From Microbacteriaceae bacterium (GTDB lineage Bacteria > Actinomycetota > Actinomycetes > Actinomycetales > Microbacteriaceae), in assembly GCA_025464125.1 (NCBI GenBank), contig JAODLU010000218.1:1-8534 (forward strand): a stretch of DNA of 8,534 nt, in the 5' to 3' direction. The notes under the pieces are model-generated. The model did no database searches. It was not told where the DNA came from and saw nothing but the letters and a program-made list of their open reading frames with translations. Shown piece by piece: positions 1-7,064 of the stretch. Numbering within the stretch: position 1 is the first letter of the stretch; each line of letters begins with the position of its first letter. A program made the translations under genes and the position numbers.

Positions 1-860
1 CGGGCGCAGCAGGCATCCCATTCACCCTGTCAACACTCGGAACCACATCGATCGAGAACGTGAAGGCCGCGAACCCTGACGGCCGAAACTGGTTTCAGCT
101 CTACGTGATGCGCCAGCGCGAAATCTCGTTCGGCCTGGTCGAGCGCGCGGCCGCCGCAGGGTTCGACACGCTCATGTTCACCGTCGACACTCCGGTGGCG
201 GGGGCACGACTGCGCGACAAACGCAACGGCTTCTCGATTCCCCCCCAACTGACCGCAGGCACGATCCTGAACGCCATCCCCCGCCCGTGGTGGTGGTGGG
301 ACTTTTTGACCACGCCCCCGCTCGAGTTCGCGTCATTGTCGACAACCGGTGGCACGGTCGGCGAGCTTCTCGACTCGGCCATGGACCCCTCGATCAACTT
401 CAACGACCTGAAGACGATCCGCGACATGTGGCCCGGCAAACTGGTAATCAAAGGCGTGCAGAACCTCGAGGACTCCAAGCGGCTGGCCGAGCTCGGTGTC
501 GACGGCATCCTGCTGTCCAACCACGGCGGGCGCCAACTCGACAGGGCGCCCATCCCGTTCCACCTACTGCCTGAGGTCGTGCGCGAAGTCGGTAAGGACA
601 CGGAGGTGATGGTCGACACCGGCATCATGAACGGCGCCGACATCGTCGCCTCGATCGCCATGGGCGCCAAGTTCACCCTCATCGGCCGCGCCTACCTCTA
701 CGGCCTCATGGCCGGCGGACGTGCCGGGGTCGACCGCGCGATCGAGATCCTCAGCGACCAGGTTGTGCGCACCATGAAGCTGCTCGAGGTGGCGTCGATC
801 GAGGAGCTCACCCCAGCCCACGTGACGCAACTGCAGCGACTGGCGCCGCGCGCTCGCTGA
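1..860 (+). CDS. FMN-dependent alpha-hydroxy-acid dehydrogenase/oxidase (LldD-like), 5' truncated
   Basis: Only the C-terminal 286 residues are in the window. The frame is open from base 3 and runs to TGA at 858-860; the GTG at 60 is an internal Val, because the residues before it ([16 protein letters not shown]) are already typical family sequence. The family oxidises L-lactate or other 2-hydroxy acids to 2-oxo acids on a TIM barrel with FMN. Visible landmarks are [32 protein letters not shown] with the FMN-contacting Lys (450-452), SNHGGRQLD with the catalytic His (522-524) and the substrate-binding Arg (531-533), and the final phosphate-binding segments DTGIMNGAD and IGRAYLYG. In the first of these, the Arg of the textbook DGGxRRG motif is Met (627-629); I believe this is common in actinobacterial members, so it is probably a subgroup trait and not damage. 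Four consecutive Trp codons lie near 288-299. The true substrate cannot be told from the sequence. The next gene follows 13-37 bases downstream on the same strand. Confidence 0.93.
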   Translation, partial: GAAGIPFTLSTLGTTSIENVKAANPDGRNWFQLYVMRQREISFGLVERAAAAGFDTLMFTVDTPVAGARLRDKRNGFSIPPQLTAGTILNAIPRPWWWWDFLTTPPLEFASLSTTGGTVGELLDSAMDPSINFNDLKTIRDMWPGKLVIKGVQNLEDSKRLAELGVDGILLSNHGGRQLDRAPIPFHLLPEVVREVGKDTEVMVDTGIMNGADIVASIAMGAKFTLIGRAYLYGLMAGGRAGVDRAIEILSDQVVRTMKLLEVASIEELTPAHVTQLQRLAPRAR

Positions 861-884
861 CCCCGGCAACCCGATGGCACCCGC

Positions 885-890
885 TACGCT
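885..890 (+). promoter_or_regulatory. predicted -10 box (TACGCT) of a leaderless transcript
   Basis: TACGCT fits the actinobacterial TANNNT -10 pattern. It ends 7 bases before the GTG at 898, so transcription would begin at or beside the start codon. No convincing -35 box is visible. The box lies inside the alternative 874 start, which argues against that start. Confidence 0.5.
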
Positions 891-897
891 GTCGGGC

Positions 898-2340
898 GTG
901 ACCTCCAGCAGCCCCGATGCGAACCCGTTCCAGTACCTCCAGCGCAACGCTGAGCAAAATCCGAACGGGGTATTCGTAAGGTCCGTCGACCAGGTGATAA
1001 CCAACGGCGAGGCACTGGTGCGGGTCAAGAAGATCGCGCTCGAAATGCGTCGTCTCGGCGTGAAGCCCGGGCACATTGTGGCTCTCGAACTGCCGGACAT
1101 GCTTGCCATGCTCTTCACTTTCGCCATCCTGCACGAGGCCGCGATCAGCACAGTGCTGCCGGATGGCTATGTTGCCGATGGCATATTCCAGGTCGACTGG
1201 ATCTTCTCTCGCAAGACCCCTTCCCCGCAACGCGGCGCGACAGTCGTCCCAGTCGACCAGAAGTTTCTCCAGCACGTCGAGGAGAACCCGTATGGCATCA
1301 GCCAGCGGGAGGAGCCGGTCGGCGTCGTGCGCATCCTGTTCTCCAGCGGCACGACCGGGGCTCCGAACGCGATTCCCAGCCATGCGTCGTCGCTCGCTCT
1401 CTACCAGGATGCCTTCGACACCTGGCTGGAGGGCGATCCCTTCCTCGTTCTCATGGACTTCGGCACCCCATGGGGGTTCAGCGTCTTCTACTTCAGCGTG
1501 ATCGCCGGGCGACCGTACCTCTCCGTCGGACGAGCGAAGCCAGACGCGATCATCAAGATGATCATCCAGAATTCAGTGACGTCGCTGAAGGGTTCGCCAG
1601 CGCAGATCGCCAGCGTGGTCGACGAGGCCGAACGCCAGGGAATCACCGTGCCCAGTGTCGAGTCAGTGCATGTCGGAGGCACGGTGATGCCGCCGGGAGT
1701 GGCGGACCGCATGCGCGCCGCAGCCGAAGGTTGCACGATCTACAGCATGTATGGGTCGACCGAGGCGAAGATCACCTCGATCAAGGTGTACGACCGCGAC
1801 GATCCATACAACGCAGGCCGCCCTCTGCCGACGGCGACGATCGAGATCGTCGACGAGAATGACGAAGTAGTTCCGATCGGCACGCCGGGCCGCGTCCGAC
1901 AGAAAAGCCCGTCCATGTCGCACGAGTACCTCGGCAACCCCAGTGCAACCCGCCAGGCATTCCGCAACGGGTGGTTCTATCCGGGAGACCTGGGATTGCT
2001 GCGCCCGGACAGCGGACTCACCCTTACCGGGCGCGAATCGGAGACCCTGAACGCTGGCGGCGTCAAGATCGATCCGAACCGGCTCGATCACTTCGCGATG
2101 CGCAACCCGAAGGTGAAGGATGCCTGCGCCTTCGAGTACCAGGTCGCCTCGGGCATGACGCAGATCGGCATGGCACTGGTCACCGATGAAGACATCGATA
2201 TCCAGCAGGTGATCACGGAACTGAAGGCAGAGTTCTTCGGGGCCTCGCCGAAGCTGGTCGCCCGGGTCGATGAGATCCCGCGCGGCCGCTCAGGCAAGCC
2301 GCTGCGTCGCATCCTCGCGGAACGCTACAGCGAGATCTGA
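898..2340 (+). CDS. AMP-forming acyl-CoA synthetase / adenylate-forming ligase, substrate unknown
   Basis: Class I adenylate-forming enzyme that activates a carboxylic acid with ATP and normally passes it to CoA. I chose the GTG at 898 (480 aa) because a TACGCT -10-like box sits 7 bases upstream, as in leaderless actinobacterial genes; an in-frame ATG at 874 (488 aa) has no ribosome binding site. Counting from 898, the motifs in order are the P-loop SSGTTGAPN at 149-157, YSMYGSTEA at 282-290, PGDLG at 362-366, the GRESETLNAGGVKID hinge region around 386-400, and PRGRSGKPLRR near the C-terminus with the adenylation Lys at 467. The enzyme therefore looks active, but it is shorter than the usual 500-550 residues and the Lys of the P-loop signature SGTTGxPK is Asn. 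Preceding gene: an alpha-hydroxy-acid oxidase; a shared pathway is possible but unproven, since the predicted promoter lies between them. No specific substrate is suggested by the sequence. Confidence 0.9.
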   Translation: MTSSSPDANPFQYLQRNAEQNPNGVFVRSVDQVITNGEALVRVKKIALEMRRLGVKPGHIVALELPDMLAMLFTFAILHEAAISTVLPDGYVADGIFQVDWIFSRKTPSPQRGATVVPVDQKFLQHVEENPYGISQREEPVGVVRILFSSGTTGAPNAIPSHASSLALYQDAFDTWLEGDPFLVLMDFGTPWGFSVFYFSVIAGRPYLSVGRAKPDAIIKMIIQNSVTSLKGSPAQIASVVDEAERQGITVPSVESVHVGGTVMPPGVADRMRAAAEGCTIYSMYGSTEAKITSIKVYDRDDPYNAGRPLPTATIEIVDENDEVVPIGTPGRVRQKSPSMSHEYLGNPSATRQAFRNGWFYPGDLGLLRPDSGLTLTGRESETLNAGGVKIDPNRLDHFAMRNPKVKDACAFEYQVASGMTQIGMALVTDEDIDIQQVITELKAEFFGASPKLVARVDEIPRGRSGKPLRRILAERYSEI

Positions 2341-2350
2341 GGCGGCTGAG

Positions 2351-2390
2351 ACTTCAGGGCTCAGGCCCGCAAAGTTCAGCCCTGCGAAGT
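2351..2390. terminator. possible bidirectional terminator hairpin between convergent genes
   Basis: The left arm ACTTCAGGGCT (2351-2361) pairs with AGCCCT (2378-2383) and GAAGT (2386-2390), with a two-base bulge and a 16-base loop. It lies between the plus-strand ligase, which ends at 2340, and the minus-strand surface protein, which ends at 2406. There is no T-tract on either side, so intrinsic termination is uncertain, although such hairpins are common at actinobacterial gene ends. Confidence 0.4.
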
Positions 2391-2413
2391 TCAGCCCTCC
2401 GAAGTTCAGCCCT
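2369..2413. repeat. three tandem 15-bp repeats spanning a stop codon
   Basis: Three adjacent copies of a 15-base unit, RCRAAGTTCAGCCCT-like on the plus strand: 2369-2383, 2384-2398 and 2399-2413, differing at one or two bases each. The copy at 2399-2413 contains the last codons and TGA of the minus-strand surface protein gene. Because 15 is a multiple of three, each copy repeats an in-frame TGA on that strand, and a degenerate fourth copy follows. They appear to be old tandem duplications of the gene's tail. Confidence 0.85.
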
Positions 2414-3554
2414 GCGCGCGGCGCCTGCGGCTGGCAAATACGACGAGACCAGCACCAGCGATCAGTGCCGTGACGCCGATCGGCAGCAATGCGGGGTCCG
2501 GCGCTCCACCGGTCGCGGCGAGGGCCAGGGACCAGCTGGCGAAGTAGGTGGTCGTGGCGTTCACGGGAGCCGAGAAATCAGCCCGGGTGGTGAGTGACGC
2601 GTCAGTGAACCAGCCGAGGAACTCGACGCCGGCCGCCGTGGGATCCGCTGGCTGGGTACCCGGGGTGCCCGCGACGAGCGTCTCGCTGGCGGGCGCGACT
2701 CCATGACCGTTGGCGGAAAAGTTCAGCGTGATCGGCGCAGCCGTGTAGCGAACGACGACGACGCCGGCCGCACCGGCGCGAAGGTTATCGGGATCGGCCA
2801 CGTTGATGCCGCCACCGCCACCGCCACCGTTCACACGGGGAGCGACGAGTGCAGTGCCAGTGTCATCGGTCGGGCCGCCTGCTGCACAACCGGGGATGCC
2901 CTGCACGCCGAGCTGGCTGGCGGCGCCACCGCCGCCATAGCAGGTGGTGTCAGTGTGGAACAGTGACGCGGGGTCGGTCGCGACGTCGGAGACGACGATG
3001 CCGTCACCACCGTTTGCGCCGCTTGCGTCGGTCGCGCCACCGCCGCCGCCGTTGCCGCCTTCATTGAAGAACGATCCAGAACGCCCGCTTCCGCTGACGC
3101 CGCCAGCGATCTCATTCGAATCGCCACCCGAACCAACAGTGTGGGGTGCGGTAACTCCGTCGGTGACAGATCCGGTGTCTGCGTGGTTGGCAACAGTGAT
3201 GTTCAGCTGGGAGCCGGTCGTGCCGCTGAAGTCGACAACCTGAACGTCGCCGCCTCCACCGGCGCCTGCGTAGCCGTTCGAATTCGGCTCAGTGGTTGTG
3301 GAGTCTTCGCTACCGTCGCCACCGGCGCCGACAAGCAGCACCTCGAGCTTGGTCATCGTTGGCTCAACCGTGAACGTCGGCGAGCCCGTGGTGAAGACCT
3401 GCTCGCACACGCCAGCTGAGATGAGGTCTCCCTCTGGCCCGCATGCATCGGATGCGACGGCGTTCGCGGGTACTGCCCCCATGAAAAGAGTGGAAACGCC
3501 GACTGTGGCAACGGCAGCAAGGGCGGTCGAGGTGCGGCGGACGGCGGGCTTCAT
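2406..3554 (-). CDS. secreted glycine-rich surface protein with InlB-type repeat and LAATG sorting signal
   Basis: 382-residue predicted exported wall protein. I chose the ATG at 3554 because a GGAG lies 5 bases upstream and the protein then begins with a proper signal peptide: basic MKPAVRR, a hydrophobic core, and cleavage likely after ANA (residue 32). Residues about 45-250 form a glycine-rich domain (GAGGGGD, GGNGGGGGA, a run of 7 Gly) that resembles other bacterial glycine-rich surface modules; four Cys are present. Residues about 275-341 match the InlB/Listeria-Bacteroides repeat (LNFSANGHGV, GVEFLGWFTDASL, TTYFASW). The C-terminus is a sorting signal: LAATG at 345-349, a hydrophobic segment LLPIGVTALIAGAGLVVFAS, then RRRRAQG. 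LAxTG is the motif used by class E sortases, so covalent linkage to peptidoglycan is inferred; no sortase gene is in the window. A GTG at 3653 would add 33 residues before the signal peptide and is unlikely. The function, perhaps adhesion, is unknown. Confidence 0.85.
   Translation of the reverse strand: MKPAVRRTSTALAAVATVGVSTLFMGAVPANAVASDACGPEGDLISAGVCEQVFTTGSPTFTVEPTMTKLEVLLVGAGGDGSEDSTTTEPNSNGYAGAGGGGDVQVVDFSGTTGSQLNITVANHADTGSVTDGVTAPHTVGSGGDSNEIAGGVSGSGRSGSFFNEGGNGGGGGATDASGANGGDGIVVSDVATDPASLFHTDTTCYGGGGAASQLGVQGIPGCAAGGPTDDTGTALVAPRVNGGGGGGGINVADPDNLRAGAAGVVVVRYTAAPITLNFSANGHGVAPASETLVAGTPGTQPADPTAAGVEFLGWFTDASLTTRADFSAPVNATTTYFASWSLALAATGGAPDPALLPIGVTALIAGAGLVVFASRRRRAQG
2808..2829. 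repeat. GCC/ACC trinucleotide microsatellite coding for polyglycine
   Basis: Alternating GCC and ACC triplets on the plus strand encode seven consecutive Gly on the minus strand. Slippage here would change the glycine run length without shifting the reading frame. Similar shorter tracts lie near 2930 and 3040-3060 in the same gene. Confidence 0.75.
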
Positions 3555-3559
3555 GTGAT

Positions 3560-3563
3560 CTCC
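3560..3563 (-). promoter_or_regulatory. Shine-Dalgarno site deciding the surface-protein start
   Basis: GGAG on the minus strand, 5 bases upstream of the ATG at 3554. It supports the start at the signal peptide over the GTG at 3653. The gap back to the LtrA stop (3555-3649) holds no other clear signal; TATC- and ATACT-like minus-strand hexamers exist but are not convincing promoters. Confidence 0.65.
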
Positions 3564-3649
3564 AACAGGCGGGTCAGCGACTCCGCGGCGCTTCATCGAC
3601 GGGTGGCGATAGACGGAGGCGAAGCCAGTATGGCAGAAAGCGGCCATTT

Positions 3650-4864
3650 TCACCCCGCATTTTCACCTCCCGATTGCCCGGCACGGCGGCGGGTGATGCC
3701 TGCGATGGAGAGCGCAGTGAGCAGTGCAGCGACCAGCGCAATGAGCACCACGACCATCGCTACGCCGATTCCGGGCGCCGCCAGCGGAAGCAGCAGCACG
3801 ACTGCCGTCGCCGCCGCAATGGGAACCGGATGCGTTACCACCACGTCGACTATAGGCACGTGCAGCACGAACAGGAGCACGAAAAAAACCGCGACCGGCA
3901 CGGCGAGCGCATACCCGGCCAGCACCTGGGCGATCTCGGAATGGCCAGTGCCCGCCTCGACAGCTACCTCGAGGGCTGCCCCGATGGCTGCAGTTGCCGC
4001 GAAGAGGAAGTAGTGGCCGTACCCCCAGATGAAAGACCGGTCACGATGGTTGACGAGACCCTCGCCGGCCGGCTGCAGGAAGTAGAGCCACCAGAGTGCG
4101 AACAGCAGCACGAGCCCCGCAACGGCGATCACGACCAGCGGCAGGCTGACCCCGTCTTCCGTTACCGAGCCCTGCACCGCGACTATCGCGGCCGACACCG
4201 ATTCACCGAGAAGGATGATTGTGAACAGCCCGTAGCGCTCGGCGATGTGGTGCGGGTGCCACGATGTGGAGCCTGTGCGTTCCGCCCAGATCGGCACTGA
4301 GACATCCAGCAGGGCGAGCACGATGAAGCTCCAGACGCCGAGCTCCGGTGGCAGCAGCAGGCGAAGCACCCAGCCCACCTGCACGAGCGTGATGCCCGCG
4401 GCGTAACGGAACGCGGTAGTGCGACCATCGGGGTTCTCGATGCCCGCGCGAATCCACTGGGCCACCAGGCCGATGCGCATGACCAGGTACCCGAGGGTGA
4501 CGCCGAGATACTGCTGGTCGGCGAATGCGGCAGGCACCCCGGCGGCGAGCACCAGGACTCCCGCCATCTGCACCATGGTCAGGATGCGGTAGAAGACGTC
4601 ATCCGTGTCGTACGCGGAGGCGAACCAGGTGAAGTTCATCCAGGCCCACCAGATCGCGAAGAACACCATCAGGTATGCACCAAGACCGGCTTCGAGCACG
4701 TGCCCGCCGGTCACGCTGTGGGCGAGCTGCGACGCCACCTGCGCGACGGCCACCACAAACGTCAAATCGAAGAGCAACTCGAGCGGGCTCGATACGCGGT
4801 GCTGCTCGTCGGCGTCACGGCCAGACATGCGGGTGCGCACGCGAAAACTGGGCAGGTGGGGCAT
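3650..4864 (-). CDS. LtrA-family integral membrane protein (low temperature requirement A)
   Basis: 404-residue polytopic membrane protein of the LtrA family, named from a Listeria gene needed for growth in the cold; its molecular activity is not established. Signature stretches are ELLFDLTFVVAVAQ (29-42), a Trp-rich helix leading into FASAYDTDD (81-89), and HHIAERYGLFTIILLGES (205-222). About ten hydrophobic segments cover roughly 30-48, 60-82, 95-113, 118-138, 152-170, 177-193, 211-230, 241-263, 279-301, 312-338 and 348-390. The short cytoplasmic-looking tail is basic (TRRRAGQ). The length is usual for the family. The ATG at 4864 follows a TAGGCT box by 6 bases, so a leaderless transcript is likely. 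It lies 40 bases downstream of the PhzF-family gene and 95 bases upstream of the surface protein gene, all on the same strand. Confidence 0.93.
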   Translation of the reverse strand: MPHLPSFRVRTRMSGRDADEQHRVSSPLELLFDLTFVVAVAQVASQLAHSVTGGHVLEAGLGAYLMVFFAIWWAWMNFTWFASAYDTDDVFYRILTMVQMAGVLVLAAGVPAAFADQQYLGVTLGYLVMRIGLVAQWIRAGIENPDGRTTAFRYAAGITLVQVGWVLRLLLPPELGVWSFIVLALLDVSVPIWAERTGSTSWHPHHIAERYGLFTIILLGESVSAAIVAVQGSVTEDGVSLPLVVIAVAGLVLLFALWWLYFLQPAGEGLVNHRDRSFIWGYGHYFLFAATAAIGAALEVAVEAGTGHSEIAQVLAGYALAVPVAVFFVLLFVLHVPIVDVVVTHPVPIAAATAVVLLLPLAAPGIGVAMVVVLIALVAALLTALSIAGITRRRAGQSGGENAG

Positions 4865-4870
4865 GGGCTC

Positions 4871-4876
4871 AGCCTA
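4871..4876 (-). promoter_or_regulatory. predicted -10 box (TAGGCT) of leaderless ltrA-like transcript
   Basis: TAGGCT on the minus strand, followed by GAGCCC and then the ATG at 4864. The 6-base spacing places transcription initiation at the A of the start codon. No Shine-Dalgarno sequence precedes the start. No -35 match is seen. Confidence 0.5.
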
Positions 4877-4904
4877 GGAGAGGGTGATCAGCCGCATCTC
4901 GCCA

Positions 4905-5732
4905 CTACTGAAGCTCCCATGGGATCTCGCCCACGATGGTTATCGGTTGTTCCGGCGGTGAACCGAACGGAATGGGCGACGTCATCGGACCAGAGTAGAT
5001 GCGGCCGACCGGCGGCGGTTCGGTCTCGCCGGTCACGGACGCCATGGCAGGATCCGGCAACATCATGGACCGGTCCCAGACGGTGCTGCCGCCGACCCAG
5101 ACCATGCCACCAGGCGCCCGCCTGGTGGAGATGCGCGAGCCCCTGCCCTGGTGTATGTCGAGGTCCCGGTCGAGCATCGCGGTGATCGCGACCGCCGCCG
5201 CTCCAGTGGCCTCATCCTCCGCGATGCCCATGGCGGGAGCGAACATCCTCGAGCGCAGGATTCCCGCGCCCTCGTCGATCCAGGCATACGCGTAGTGGTG
5301 GGCGCTCCCGGCGAAGTCGGCGGGGTTGAGGTCGTCTATGCGCGCGGCGGTGGCGAGAGGCATCCACTCGAACTGCGGCGCCCATGCGGCTTTGCCCGCG
5401 ATCCACGTGAGGTGCGAGTCGTACTCGACGGCAACATCACCCGCCTTCTCGTAGAGCAGCTCAACCGGGGTGCCCTGCTCACCGAGCCAGTAGGCGGCCC
5501 CGACACTCGGATGCCCGGCAAATGGCATTTCGGTCACCGGAGTGAATATGCGAACGTTGGCCCTGCCGCCCTCGGGCTGCTCGACGAAGACTGTCTCGCT
5601 GAAGTTCAGTTCAGCCGCGATGGACTGTTCGCGGCCATGAGATGCGGGCCCCGAACGCACAACTCCCAGTTCATTACCGAAGTTGCCGTGCTCATCGGTA
5701 AACACGCGCAGCACGTCTACATGCAGGTCCAT
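4905..5732 (-). CDS. PhzF-family isomerase-like protein
   Basis: 275-residue member of the PhzF/diaminopimelate-epimerase-like fold family. PhzF itself isomerises a phenazine precursor; most family members have unknown substrates, and no phenazine genes are near. Visible landmarks are the N-terminal VDVLRVFTDEHGNFGNELGVV, AAELNFSETVFV with the conserved catalytic Glu at 46, RIFTPVTEMPFAGHP (61-75) and the second-domain motif MFAPAMGIAEDEATGAAA (163-180). The distance between the two halves is about 35 residues shorter than in PhzF (catalytic-region Asp at 173 here against about 208 there, from memory), while a Pro-rich tail of about 55 residues follows the core after VGGSTVWD (213-220). It is thus a divergent, compact variant. 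The ATG at 5732 follows a CAGAAT box by 6 bases, again suggesting a leaderless start. The same-strand LtrA gene lies 40 bases downstream. Confidence 0.9.
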   Translation of the reverse strand: MDLHVDVLRVFTDEHGNFGNELGVVRSGPASHGREQSIAAELNFSETVFVEQPEGGRANVRIFTPVTEMPFAGHPSVGAAYWLGEQGTPVELLYEKAGDVAVEYDSHLTWIAGKAAWAPQFEWMPLATAARIDDLNPADFAGSAHHYAYAWIDEGAGILRSRMFAPAMGIAEDEATGAAAVAITAMLDRDLDIHQGRGSRISTRRAPGGMVWVGGSTVWDRSMMLPDPAMASVTGETEPPPVGRIYSGPMTSPIPFGSPPEQPITIVGEIPWELQ

Positions 5733-5738
5733 TGGCCC

Positions 5739-5744
5739 ATTCTG
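5739..5744 (-). promoter_or_regulatory. possible -10 box (CAGAAT) of the PhzF-family gene
   Basis: CAGAAT matches four of six TATAAT positions and is followed by six bases and the ATG at 5732. The spacing is identical to that at the LtrA gene. The first T is missing, so the call is weaker. Confidence 0.35.
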
Positions 5745-5787
5745 CCGCGCAGCGGCTCGATTTTTCGCGGGCCAATCAAGTTCGAGC

Positions 5788-5817
5788 GGCCTGCGCGCCT
5801 ACCGGGCCGCGCAGGCC
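5788..5817. terminator. strong GC-rich hairpin, probable terminator of the arginine/ornithine operon
   Basis: A perfect 10-bp stem, GGCCTGCGCG (5788-5797) with CGCGCAGGCC (5808-5817), around a 10-base loop. It lies 27-56 bases beyond the RocD stop codon on the minus strand and upstream of the PhzF-family promoter. There is no T-tract after it on the minus strand, as is common in high-GC actinobacteria. The rest of 5733-5843 shows nothing else clear. Confidence 0.6.
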
Positions 5818-5843
5818 CGCAACTCAGCGGGTGGGGGCGGAAA

Positions 5844-7064
5844 TCAGCCCCGCAACTCCTGCAGCACTGCGGCGAGCTGTTCAACGGCCCAGTCCAGGTC
5901 TTCGGCTGAGACGACAAGCGGTGGCGCGAGACGGATGGTCGACCCGTGCGTGTCTTTCGCGAGCACGCCGCGCACCATCAGCAGTTCGCACACCTCGCGC
6001 CCGGTCGCCAGGGACGGATCGATGTCGATTCCTGCCCACAGCCCCGCGCCGCGTACCTCGAGAACACCCTGCCCGACGAGAGCGTTGAGTGCGGCGTGAA
6101 GTCGTGCTCCCAGCGTGCGCGACCGCTCCTGGTATTCGCCCGTCGACAGCAGCGCGATGACTTCGCGGGCTACTGCAGCAGCGAGCGGGTTGCCGCCGAA
6201 GGTCGACCCGTGCTCGCCGTAGCCGAGCACTCCGAGGATGTCTGCGTTGCCGACAACCGCCGAGACCGGAACGATTCCGCCCCCGAGTGCCTTGCCCAGG
6301 AGATAAAGGTCTGGCACGACTCCTGCGTTGTCGCACTGGAAGGTGGCGCCGGTGCGACCGAGGCCCGACTGGATCTCGTCAGCGATGAAGAGAACGTTGA
6401 GGCGCGCAGTGATCTCGCGCACTGCCGGAAGGTAGGACGCCGGCGGCACGACGATGCCAGCCTCACCCTGGATGGGCTCGATCAGCACGGCGACGGTGTT
6501 GTCATCGATGGCGGCTTCGAGCGCTGCGGCGTCGCCGTACGGCACCGAGCGGAACCCCGGCGTGAAGGGGCCGAAGCCCTCCCGGGCGACCGGGTCATCC
6601 GAGAAGCTGATGATCGTCGTCGTGCGCCCGTGAAAGTTGCCGTCGGCCACCACGATGTTCGCCATGCCAGCGGGTACGCCCTTCACGCGGTAGCCCCACG
6701 CGCGCGCGAGCTTGATGCCGGATTCCACAGCTTCGGCTCCCGTGTTCATCGGAATGACCATGTCTTTGCCGGCCAACTTGGCGAGGGCCTCGACGAACGG
6801 CCCGAGCTGGTCGTTGTGGAACGCGCGGCTGGTCAGCGTCACGCGATCCAGCTGGGCTTTGGCCGCGGCAACGAGTCGCGGATGCCCGTGCCCGAAGTTC
6901 ACCGCAGAGTAGGCCGCGAGGCAGTCCAGGTAGCGTTTGCCGTCGACATCTGTCACCCATGCGCCATCGGCCGTCGCGACCACCACCTCGAGTGGGTGAT
7001 AGGTGTGCGCGATGTGCGCGTTCTCCGAGGCGATGAGCTGGTCGGCCGTGTTCATGCCGACCAT
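5844..7064 (-). CDS. rocD: ornithine aminotransferase (ornithine--oxo-acid transaminase)
   Basis: PLP enzyme converting ornithine and 2-oxoglutarate to glutamate-5-semialdehyde and glutamate; the product cyclises to pyrroline-5-carboxylate and feeds proline or glutamate. With the start at 7064 it has 406 residues, the normal length. Motifs match the ornithine-specific subfamily closely: YSAVNFGHGHP, LTLTSRAFHN, MNTGAEAVE, GNFHGRT, IEPIQGEAG with the Glu (201) that corresponds to the ornithine-selecting Glu of human OAT, ADEIQSGLGRTG with the PLP-ring Asp (229), LLGKALGGG with the Schiff-base Lys (258), EHGSTFGGNP, and LAKDTHGSTIRLAPP near the end. The ATG at 7064 shares one base with the upstream stop (TGATG), a translational-coupling arrangement. 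An ATG at 7055 is the alternative and would give an N-terminus more like relatives. It is cotranscribed with the guanidine-modifying enzyme. Confidence 0.96.
   Translation of the reverse strand: MVGMNTADQLIASENAHIAHTYHPLEVVVATADGAWVTDVDGKRYLDCLAAYSAVNFGHGHPRLVAAAKAQLDRVTLTSRAFHNDQLGPFVEALAKLAGKDMVIPMNTGAEAVESGIKLARAWGYRVKGVPAGMANIVVADGNFHGRTTTIISFSDDPVAREGFGPFTPGFRSVPYGDAAALEAAIDDNTVAVLIEPIQGEAGIVVPPASYLPAVREITARLNVLFIADEIQSGLGRTGATFQCDNAGVVPDLYLLGKALGGGIVPVSAVVGNADILGVLGYGEHGSTFGGNPLAAAVAREVIALLSTGEYQERSRTLGARLHAALNALVGQGVLEVRGAGLWAGIDIDPSLATGREVCELLMVRGVLAKDTHGSTIRLAPPLVVSAEDLDWAVEQLAAVLQELRG

Noticed and set aside
101..682. Open frame antisense to the hydroxy-acid oxidase
   Set aside because: Shadow of a well-supported gene on the plus strand; no domain or start signal.
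2406..2413. Programmed TGA readthrough through the repeated stops
   Set aside because: No recognised readthrough context follows the TGA and further in-frame TGAs occur within 15 bases, so any extension would be only four residues per step.
2808..2829. Microsatellite as a phase-variation switch
   Set aside because: The unit is three bases, so slippage changes glycine number but cannot switch the frame on or off.
3555..3653. GTG start at 3653 for the surface protein, overlapping the LtrA stop as GTGA
   Set aside because: It looks like a coupling overlap, but it would place 33 residues before a complete signal peptide; the ATG at 3554 has a good Shine-Dalgarno site.
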